This document shows positions 48,878 through 58,600 of a DNA stretch of 64,000 nucleotides, piece after piece. This DNA is from Pelobates cultripes (lineage: Eukaryota > Chordata > Amphibia > Anura > Pelobatidae): positions 297,178,080 through 297,242,079 of the forward strand of contig OW240916.1 in the NCBI GenBank assembly GCA_933207985.1. The letters are read 5' to 3'. Below the pieces are notes generated by a model. That model was not told the DNA's origin. It was given only the letters and a program-made list of their open reading frames with translations, and did not search any database. Numbering within the stretch: the first letter of the stretch is position 1; each line of letters starts with the position of its first letter. Made by a program: the position numbers and the translations under genes.

Positions 48878-50820
48878 TTTTTCAAAATTCTTTATTTTAT
48901 TCATGCATGAATTAACAGTTAGGTCTGTTACGCCACAGTAGCGATATAAAACCTTACATTAACAATTGGTAACATGGCATAAGAAATACTGTGCACAGTT
49001 TAAAAAAAGTAAAAGTAACGTTCAGGTTGAAACAAGATGTGTCAGTGACTATGATTGTATAAGGATTGATGAAGTTTTGCCAGGTAGTTTGACACTGAGT
49101 AATTAAATATATTAAGGTAGCATGCTATGACATTGGTAGAGGCATGAGTAGGCTAGTGCATGTAGGTCAGTACATTTAGTTTAGCGATAGTAATGTCAGG
49201 TGTATGCTCTGTGTGTGCTTATAGTGGGTTAGTGAAGACCAGAGCAGATCTGAGCATTTTAGATTATGTAGCTTGTCAGCTGAGTGGGGTGTCTGAACAC
49301 ACAGCTTGGCTATGGTTCTGTGTGCAGACCACCTTGGTTGGGCTTGTGAGATTTGCTTACAATGACAACAAGTAATAGAGTTATGCGATTGGTAACAGAG
49401 AGTATCAACTAGTAGCGTGCATTATATGTCTGATTCACTGCACTGTTTATAGATTACATTTTAACATCAGAATACTCATGCTTTTGGAATAAATGTAAAA
49501 TTGAAAAACACGTTATTATCAAGGCAGCAATAATAAACTGAAAAACAAAATATAAGTGATTAGCCTGGATACAGTCTCGGACCAGGTGAAAACAGTCCTC
49601 TCAGCCTATGCCCGTGGTGATCAAGCTGGGTGCAGGCGTGTGTAGCAGGGTCTTTAGTCCCCTGGATTTGCCTCAGGCAGGTGGGGTCTCTCCGTGGTTC
49701 GAATGGGGCGATGTTGTCCACATCCCATTGTGGTCTCCGAGGGCTGCCCCTTCTGAATTCCCTCTGTGTTGTGATGCCCTGCTGGGTCAGAAACAATTGG
49801 CCTTCCTCTGGTGAGTGTATTGTATGGGTTATCCCCTCCGCGGTGATCTGAAGGGAGCGTGGTGTGCCCCAGCGGTACGGGATCTTCTTCCGTCTCAGCA
49901 CGCTGGTGATAGGGCGCATTGTTTGCCTCCATTGCATGGTGGGTTTTGAGAGGTCATTATAGAATGTCAGGTTGTGCCTCTCGAAGGCCAGGACCGGCAA
50001 ATCCCTGACCGCTGCCATGATCGCCGTTTTGTTCAGGTGTGTGACAAGCTGTAAAATTATATCACTGGATGCCTGTTGGGGCTGTCTGCCCTGCCTGCGG
50101 ATTCTGTATATGTTATCCACCAGGATGTTCTTAGCCTGTTTGTGGGGAAGTATTTGCTGGAGCAAGCGCCCCACGTATTGCGGCAGTTCATTCTTGTCTA
50201 TCGTAATAGGGATACCCCTAATCTTGATATTCTTGCTGCGGCTGCGGTCTTCATATTCAGTTAGTTTCAGTGTCATTGTTGCTTGTGAGGCTGTTAGCCG
50301 TTTCTGCTCTGCGGCAAGTGTGGTTTGCTCGGCTTTGAGGTGGGCCGATGTTTCCTCTGCGGCCTTGAGGCGCCCTGTAAGTGAGAGCATGTCCTCTCTC
50401 AGAATTGCAAGGTCCGCCTGGAACATCTTGCAGATGTCGCGGAGGAGTGATTTAATGTCTCCCTTCGTGGCCGGGGTGTTATTCTCCTCGTCCGAGGATT
50501 CCGTATACAGGCCTCCAGCTTGTGGGATCTCGTCTAGGGCGTCCATGGAGGTTTCTTCCTCCTCCGATGAGGTCTCCGCATGTAGGTCCGCCATCTTGGG
50601 CGCCACGTGCGGGAGGCTTCCCTGCATGTATTCCCCAATATTACGGGTTCCCGATGCCAGGGCTGCCTTGATCTTTTTGGCCCGTTTTCCCATTGCGTAG
50701 GTGGGGTGCTAGTCGGTGTTCCGGTGATTTTTCACCCGGTTAGCTGTTGTTTTTAGGCTTGTTGGTACGGAGCTACAGCTCTGCACGTCTGTTCGGTTTG
50801 CTGGCTTGGCTCCGCCCCCC
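48878..50820 (-). mobile_element. ORF1-only L1-like retrotransposon (half-L1), apparently complete
   Basis: The 1943-bp element is bounded by a perfect 16-bp duplication AAAAGTTGACACTTTT (48862-48877 and 50821-50836). On the minus strand it has a short GC-rich 5' leader (50820-50694), an intact 377-codon L1 ORF1, a roughly 680-nt 3' region without ORF2, and an AATAAAGAATTTTG plus A-tail 3' end. Because the TSD sits directly at a 5' end lying just before ORF1, this looks like a full-length insertion of a naturally ORF2-less element rather than a truncated L1. Confidence 0.8.
49560..50693 (-). CDS. L1-type ORF1 protein, intact
   Basis: 377 residues. The N terminus is basic (MGKRAKKIKAAL), followed by an acidic low-complexity stretch around 40-75, a heptad-rich coiled coil at about 80-155 (many Leu/Ala, Glu/Lys), then YEDRSRSKNIKIRGIP, the hallmark start of the L1 ORF1 RRM domain, and a C-terminal domain rich in Arg. 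L1 ORF1p is a trimeric RNA-binding chaperone in the retrotransposition particle. The absence of stops over the full length suggests a recent insertion. It is not a host gene. Confidence 0.88.
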   Translation of the reverse strand: MGKRAKKIKAALASGTRNIGEYMQGSLPHVAPKMADLHAETSSEEEETSMDALDEIPQAGGLYTESSDEENNTPATKGDIKSLLRDICKMFQADLAILREDMLSLTGRLKAAEETSAHLKAEQTTLAAEQKRLTASQATMTLKLTEYEDRSRSKNIKIRGIPITIDKNELPQYVGRLLQQILPHKQAKNILVDNIYRIRRQGRQPQQASSDIILQLVTHLNKTAIMAAVRDLPVLAFERHNLTFYNDLSKPTMQWRQTMRPITSVLRRKKIPYRWGTPRSLQITAEGITHTIHSPEEGQLFLTQQGITTQREFRRGSPRRPQWDVDNIAPFEPRRDPTCLRQIQGTKDPATHACTQLDHHGHRLRGLFSPGPRLYPG

Positions 50821-50836
50821 AAAAGTTGACACTTTT

Positions 50837-51629
50837 AATGCCATTTTTAGAACAATTTATCGAATACAAACAAATTACAGACCGAAACTAAATACAGCAT
50901 TTCTGTTACTATTGGGGTCTTTCTATGCAAACACCCTTCCCAAACTAGCATGCCTTCAGTTCCTGATGGCTTCATCACCAGGAACCACATTACCAAATGG
51001 CAAGAGTGCAAAACGGGTCAATGGAGCCGACTGCACGATATTCCATAAACAATGCATTGGATGATAGCACAAATGGCAGGTTGTGATGTCAGTAATTCTG
51101 CTCACGGTCACATTTTGACAAAAGTTATCCTTTATTTTTGTCTCATGTATATCTTCGTGCATTGGAATTTCAAAGACATTTTAGAAAATTGAATCAGCTA
51201 GCACTGGTATCCATATTTACCTTTTCATAAATAGCAGTGCACCATTATTTTTCTCCTTACGGTTTCCAGGCTTCCATTGGAATGATGCACACCAGAGGAG
51301 GATTACACACATGGTGATTTTGGGTCTCTGTTCACAGCAGTTGAAACAAATTACTTGATGAATTATTTATAAAGTTTATGACATTTATTTGCAAAGTGTT
51401 GAATTTTGGGGAATTAAATACTTAATTGCAAAATATAAGCAAATTTTGATAATATTGCTAAATCTGTCATCTGTGTTATTCTCACAACTTTTCTATATCT
51501 TTCAATTTACTCCCATTCAGTATTGAAGCAATAAACCAAATTTACCAAATGTATTTTTTTTTCACAAAAATCCCAGATTTGTCCCAGTTGAGCATGTATT
51601 ACAGACGATTGCCTCATTACTAATTCATA
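50837..51629. other. Intergenic, nothing recognised
   Basis: AT-rich sequence between the half-L1 and an older L1 fragment; no exon or terminal repeats seen. Confidence 0.5.
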
Positions 51630-52200
51630 ACCCTTGTGTTTCTTAATCAAAAATATATTTTCTTTTTAAGTAAGAATATTTGGGGATGTCCAACCCCTCA
51701 GGATAGTTGAAGTAACCACAATTAATAAGTGGGAAATTGAAAATAATTTCAGGCCTATGTAGTGTTGTAGGAGGTATCTTAAATAATCCAAATAGAGGAA
51801 GAAGATGCACAATTTTAAGGTCAACCATTTGTATCAACGCTAAAATAAATCACCAAAACATTTTTCATTTAGAGTAGTTCCACCAGATATGTGACATGGT
51901 TCCTGCTTCACCACAATTTTTCCAACATCTCTCAGATGTACCTGGAAATGTATTTTGAACCCATGTTTGTAACCTTTAGATACCACCTATACAAAAGTTT
52001 TAAATGTACCTGCAAAATAGTCCAACCAAAGGCTTCTTTGTGAGGTGTTGAACCGTTGTCTAACACACCCAATCTCCTCTCTCTGATCTGTCATTAAATA
52101 TTGTGTCATAAATAGGAGAGCATTTAAATAAGACGCATGGATGAAGGACTCACCTGAGGAAACTTTTTCCACCTAGGACATTCTAGAACCCAGTAACCCC
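51630..52200 (-). pseudogene. Old L1 ORF2 C-terminal fragment
   Basis: On the minus strand around 51940-51860 a frame reads PGTSERCWKNCGEAGTMSHI then WWNYSK, aligning with the CWNLCGEAGRYLHCWWTCPK region of the better-preserved L1 at 40340-40430. Frameshifts and stops are frequent. It represents an older L1 insertion. Confidence 0.6.
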
Positions 52201-52433
52201 AATAAGCTTATGATTACAAAGATTTATTCAAATTGTCTGTAGTACAGTGTAAATACAGTTAATAAATAGTTCATTGGGAAACGTGTTGAGCAGATGGTTG
52301 GTTCCGGAAATTATATGAATAATATGTACGGAGACCAGATGTCCTATAAACATAAACATTGCATATGATATGACCACCTGAAAAAAAACTTTATACCATA
52401 TATATTTTTAATTTATTATTAGCCACTCTTTAA

Positions 52434-52505
52434 CCCCTTAAGGACCAAACTTCTGGAATAAAAGGGAATCATGACATGTCATACATGTCATGTGTCCTTA
52501 AGGGG
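52434..52505. mobile_element. Palindromic TTAA MITE, copy 4
   Basis: 72 bp, TTAA at 52430-52433 and 52506-52509. The stem is identical to copy 1 with one base changed in the loop (CAT for CAC). Confidence 0.9.
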
Positions 52506-52568
52506 TTAAAAGGGGAAATATTCTCAGCTCAATTCTGTTTACACATGTGATGACATCTAAAACTAGAA

Positions 52569-52895
52569 TTAAAGGGACACTGTAGTCACCCAGACCACTT
52601 CATCTGAATGAAATGGCCTGGGTGCAGTGTCATTGTCCTCTCAACCCTGCAATGTAAAACATTGCAGTAATTTTTAAGAAACTTCAATGTTTATATTGAA
52701 TGAGTTAAGTCCACCTTTAGTGGCAGCCGTTTTATGGCAAGCACTGGATTGGACCATCGCAGAGCCCATGCCTCCTCCGTTACATCGCAGAATGAGCAGA
52801 GCAACGAGTGAGCCTCAGCACTGGAGAAAGGCAATAAAACTAGAGGGGGCACCTATTTGTGACTATAGACAGGGACACTATAGTGATAGGAATAC
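52569..52895. mobile_element. T2-type MITE, right end degraded
   Basis: TTAA at 52569-52572 is followed by AGGGACACTGTAGTCACC and a CCAGACCACTTCATCTG interior shared with the elements at 2965 and 44985. Its other terminus cannot be placed exactly; AGGGACACTATAG recurs in direct orientation near 52871. Confidence 0.55.
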
Positions 52896-52899
52896 AGTC

Positions 52900-55233
52900 T
52901 AAAGATATATTGTCCATTTACTTACAAAAGACATGACTATTTTATTAGAGTGCTGCCAAAATGGAGTCCAAACATGTTCACGGACAACCCTAATCATAAT
53001 GGTACCATTTGTAACCTTTAGAAAGTAGTAAGATTCAGGCTAAATCTGATCTCAAGATGCTATTCTACATTAGAAGAACATTCAGTAATGTGGACTCCCT
53101 TACTCTGTGTTTTGAAATGACACTCTCTGCACACATAGTGGGAATACGACGATAGCAAGTGCTGTCTCCTCCTGAGTTAGATGAGGTCGTGAAGACTCTT
53201 CCTTATTTCTTACAAACTGTCTGCACATCAGGTGGTGGCAGATGAGAGAATGATTGCAGTGGAATGTATGCATTAAAATAAAATAAAAAAACAGGAGAAC
53301 ATGTAATATTTTATTTAAAAAAGTATGCTAATAATATTGAAATCTTGGGGGAAAAATTAATTTCTAATTATTTGCACCTTTAAAATATCAAATAAATACA
53401 ATAAAATGCTGTTATCAACAATATCAAATAAATACTATTAATTAAAATGCTGTTACCAACAATGAGAATTTCCATTTTATAATACACCTTATATATGTAT
53501 CTTAAATGCACAATTTGCCAACAGAATGGGTCCCACACAAACCTGTAGTTTACTTTAACTTACTATTAAAAGTTAAGTTTTATAGGATTCTAACTTATAC
53601 CATGAGGGAAATAAAGAATTTTATCTCATTTAGTGTAATGTGTGATGTTAATAATTGTATTCTTTTTCTAAGTACCCCTGATTTTTCTTTCTTAGTTGTA
53701 AGGTTTGCAAAACGAACACTAATCACTAAAATTAAAGTCCACTGACCATAACCGCACAAAACATTTAGGGGCATGAATCTTTTCTATGCAGCAAACTCTT
53801 ATTCAGGGAGATAGGAAGTTCAGTGTGTTTAAAATGGTTGATTTTGAATTTCAAAATACTGGGTTATTCACTAAAGTAATAATTGTCAGGAATTCAAAGT
53901 GAATTTAAAATATGAAGCCAAAGTTCCTGAACTGGAAATATTGGAAACATTTTCAAATTTGGCTATTTTTTCCCCAATATGGCTGTAGTTTAGCTATTCA
54001 CTTTAAATTTCCAAAAGGTCTCACTGTAGTGATAAACTTTTTAGTCAGAGTTTAATAGACCAGAATAATTAGCGTGCCAGATTCACTACACATTCAATTT
54101 ACCATGTTCTGTAAAAATAATAATCAGATTTTTATTTCACCAAAATAACAAGCGATACAAGGTCAAACATTGACCAATGACACTAGCATCACTCCATGAG
54201 GTGTATCTGCTAGACAGCAAATTGAAGGGAATTGAAAAGCAAATTGCAAAATGAAAGATAATTAAATAAGATGATTAATAAAGCTACAAATACAGTGGAA
54301 TTTGAGACATATCCATATCATTTTTGTCTAGATTCATTTTTCATTACAATAAACTGTTTTGTGAATAAATCGTTCCGATCTTTATCAAACAAAGCACATT
54401 TGTTTAAAAAGAGCACTAAAAACAAAAATAAACGTAATTTTACCTTGGAGTAGTTCCTTTTTTTTAATTTCGATTATGGAAGCTTAATGTACCTGTAATT
54501 CGGACACAATCATCACTGAAACCAGATTTACCCACCGTTATGATCTATGTCCAGTCCTATGCTTCTCCAAGACAAGCACTGCAGACCTATGGTGCATGCA
54601 TGGCTGTAATGTGACAATGCCATGCTTCTTAAAACGAAGTACGGAATCCAATGTTATTCCAAAGAGAATCATTAGCTTTGTGCTTTGCACGCTGAGGCTG
54701 CACAGAAAGACCTCCTAAAGAAATTGAAATTCTTATGGAGGAAGCAGCTCTAGTGGCTGTCAAATGTAAACATTGTGATTCCTCAAAAACATTATTGGTG
54801 AAGAAAGGGACATGGTCTTTGCACCAAAACCACATCATCAAGATGAAGTGGTTTTGGGGCTTAGAGTATACCTTTCAATATTACTTATTTAAAAAAGACA
54901 AAAAAAATGTCTCTTAAAAAAAAGGTCTAAAATTGCTACTGGAAATTAACCATTATTCAGAGATGAGCAAAAACTTTACGATAAATATTTTTTACTTGAA
55001 AGTCAACATGTACTCATTATTTAAGATAACATTATTTCTCCATTAATAACATACTACTTTTGTTATGGTTATAGATACACACACACTGTCCAATCAAATG
55101 AGGCAGACACATGTTAAAATATACGTGCTCGGTCATCAACAAGCTGGAGTCCCAGAACTGATCACCATGTGTGATTAGGGTAAAAATTGTTAAAAAAAAT
55201 AAGATTCTATTTAATATTTTAAAACTTTGTCCG
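52900..55233. other. Intergenic and CCDC125 3' flank
   Basis: No gene is recognised. 53840-54030 contains a dispersed repeat with GGGTTATTCACTAAAG and GGAATTCAAAGTGAATTTAA, related to sequence near 2900, 25510 and 55835. The right end presumably includes the CCDC125 3' UTR; its limit is unknown. Confidence 0.45.
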
Positions 55234-55614
55234 TTATGTATTTTGTGTTTCGGCGCCTTCGACCTTACAACATTCCAACTCGTGATTAGTCTTGGAGACA
55301 GCTTCTGAGGATTCCTTTTCAGGAGGCACATCCTTTAACATAGATGAAAAAGAGGTCTCAATGGATCTAGAACAGTCTATCTTTGAATCGCTGATCTCTT
55401 GTTCACTAGAACAGCTGCACGAGGTAGATTTATTAGTTAAGCAGGTAGTTGGATCTGTAACATTACTTGTATCGGAGGTGTTTAAATGTTGGGTTTTGTC
55501 AGGTGACTTGGGACTACACTGGCTCTCTTTGGAATCATCCTTGTCCGCTATAGTTCTTGCAAGCATGTAGCTCACTTTCCTCTGATGGGCTAATGCCTCT
55601 TCTTTATCGTTGAG
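55234..55614 (-). CDS. CCDC125: CCDC125 last coding exon and stop
   Basis: Acceptor TTTCGCAG|CTCAAC. It opens with LNDKEEALAHQRKVSYMLAR, identical to human, then continues for about 100 residues of diverged Ser/Thr/Glu-rich sequence to a stop at 55234. The intron before it is 3.4 kb and carries a retroelement insertion. The 3' UTR continues to the left with no clear end. Confidence 0.93.
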   Translation of the reverse strand, partial: LNDKEEALAHQRKVSYMLARTIADKDDSKESQCSPKSPDKTQHLNTSDTSNVTDPTTCLTNKSTSCSCSSEQEISDSKIDCSRSIETSFSSMLKDVPPEKESSEAVSKTNHELECCKVEGAETQNT

Positions 55615-58600
55615 CTGCGAAATCAAATCACGAACACAGAATGCGTTTAATAAATGGTCAATAACTGATCTTAGTAACAGTTTTTATTCAATAGCTATTA
55701 CAACTGGCTGCTGCCAATGAAAGATTTCAGTTTTAAGAAAATCAATAAAGGCAGCAAATCGACTAAACAGAATGACCACCCACCATCCCCATTTTGCCAA
55801 AGTTGAACATCAAGACCATTGTCGGTGTTATTCACTACAGTGAAGACAAATAAAGCTCAAAATTAAGGTCAAAATAGCTGAGCTGGAGTCAGTTTGGCTA
55901 CTTGGCCCTTAAATTCACTTTAAATTCACATTGGAGGTTGGTGTCCTGGCACACTGGTGTGCAGTAAGTCACCTCAAGTGAGCAGGGCTGGTGGTGGGGA
56001 ACTAAAGGCTGGATTAGGGAATCTTTGAATCTTCTTTGAGAGTCAAACATTTGCAAAATGGGGGCATGTAGTCTTAGAATCTCCCTGCTTAACCCCTTAA
56101 GGACCAAACTTCTGGAATAAAAGGGAATCATGACGTGTCACACACGTCATGTGTCCCTAAGGGGTTAAAGAAGCGGTCAAGTCGTGTTAAGTCTCCAATA
56201 CTAAAAGATCAATAGTGTTCAGGTTTTCTTTCCTTGTCAAACCAAAGACAAGAGAGCCGGGAGCCTCCAATATTGTGAAGGGCTGGTCGCTGGAATTTGT
56301 GATCAGCAGGGGAGGAGGTCTTAGCCTTATTACTTGATGTGTGCAGCTATCACGGCTATAAAATATGCTTTGAATGTGTGTATTTTACCTGCAGTGTGTG
56401 ACTGCGTGTTAGTGAAAGTTTGTACATATTGGTATCTGTGACAATGTGATTGTTTCTATGAATCTACTTGGGAGAGTTAGTGTGTCTAAATATGAATGCC
56501 TGAGAGAGTGATTATTTGTGAGAATGTTTGGAAGAGTGATTCTGTACCTGTAAGTGCCCGAGTATATGTATCTGTAAATATTTCTGTTTGTCTGTAGTTA
56601 TGTTTGTGTGTGTTGGTAGTTGTTCTTGGAGTGCTTGTAAGTGTGTCTGTAGTTGTATCTGTGAGCGTTTGTAGGAGAATGTATTCCATTCCTGTGTCTA
56701 GATCCCGTGTAGATGCCTATACAGGCTGCATTCTGCCCTTCAAGTTCTTGGTAAAAAAGTAAAAGTGCCCACATAGGCACACACACCAGATGTGCTAGCC
56801 ACTCTAATGTAGTCAACTAAGCACAGCCATACTGGATTACCACAAGCATACCCACAATTACTGTTACCCAAATAACTCAGGGTAGGCAAGGTTTCTGTAC
56901 AAAAAGTCTAAACTTGTTTCTAACAGCCCAAATGCTCAGTGTTGACAGTACTTGCCTGAACCTTTGCCTTCTATCGCTCTGGCACACACAGATCATCTAA
57001 AGAAGGCAGGATTTTGCCTCTACTATAGAGTCCTTCTCATAGCTTGAGAAAGGCTCTATTGTAGAGTTGAAATGTTACATAGTTACATGGCTGAAAAGAG
57101 ACTTCCGTCGGGGGAAGGGCCAGGCCGCCGAGCTGGGCGGTCGCAAGCGAGTTCAGCTCCTGCAACCCATCCATAATTCAGCCAAAAAAATAAAAAAAAA
57201 TCGACCTAAAAATTGACCGACAGCATGGGTCTTTGATGCCACAGGAACACCAGATCCAGGGAGAGGCTGGCTCCACGAGCTTCAGTCCCCAGGAGGTGAA
57301 GCCACCGACGACTGAGTTGGGGCCTAAGACGGCGGTGAGAGGGGCGGACGGACGCTGCCCCACTAGCCTGCCTCATGGTGCCCAGGTGGAGGTCGAGACC
57401 CGGGCGGACCTGGCCCTGTTCCCCCACCAGCAGGGGTGATCCCGGTCCTCACCCGGAGGCTGTGCAGCCAGAGCCCAAAGACACAAAAATCCCAACCAAG
57501 GGCCCGAGCGCGCCACCCAAGATGGCGATGACCGTGTGCGCTGAAATCGGCAGAAGGGATGACCCTCCTGCAACGACCACAGCAACCAACGGGGTACCCA
57601 ATCATGGGTCTAAGGGGCTAGAAGAGCCCATGCCCAGCTTACTCTGCACAGCAGCCCCACAAGCAACTACTTACCTATCCACCCCACGAGCCATGACACA
57701 GGCAAGCTGCGACGGAGACCTAGCAGGACCCACACAGGCTGCCACACTGGTAGATCGCCACACCACACATTGTCTACCCCTGCCAATGACTACCAACCCC
57801 GCAGCAAAGCATGATACTCCCACATCCTGCAAAACGGTGACCCCGAGGAGAGCGTATCAAAGCGGTCCGGCATCTAGATATACCACACAGCGCCCCAACA
57901 CCCTCCAGGGCGGTCACTCACCATCGGAAGCCCAGAAGAGGTACGCTTGGCCGGCAGGGGAAGCAACCTCAAAGACGCCACGGAGGACCACGGAGAGGCA
58001 CTGCCCGAACCCCTGCATCAGCGGACATGCATACCCGGTCACACCGATATGGAAGATCAGGCATTGGTTAAACACAGGCCCACCGGTACCAGTGAAGCCT
58101 CGAGCCCACCATGCAGTTAGCTTAGAGAGCACAAGCCAGCTAGCGGACTCTGGGTGATATACTACTCATAGAACATCGTTAGTACCAGCACGTTTATAAA
58201 CGGACTCTCTTTGTATAGCATATAGTCTAATATTTTATTCTCTTTTTTCGTAGGCATTATATAGGTACGCAACCAAAAAACTAGCTTGCTTCACACAGTA
58301 TAAAGACATCTCTGCTAGATTAATAATCTGTCACACTACTTACTGCACTCTTAATGCCTATATACCACATCAAATACAAGCTACGCACATACAATCTCAA
58401 GCATAACAAGTTTTAATATATGCATATCTAGTCTAGCGTGTTACATTATAGAATGCGACTGTCTAAATAGTCTGTTACCCTCACGTTACAAAACATAAAA
58501 TGCCACACATTGAAATGTCATGCAATTGCATGTAGATGCTGTCGTGGCACTGCACGCTTGTTGTCAAACTGTGCACAAGACAAAATAAAGAATTAAAAAA

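Noticed and set aside
57375..58157. 260-codon open frame considered as a host gene
   Set aside because: It lies wholly inside a TSD-flanked, A-tailed insertion; Pro/Thr-rich with no domain. Kept only as part of the mobile element.
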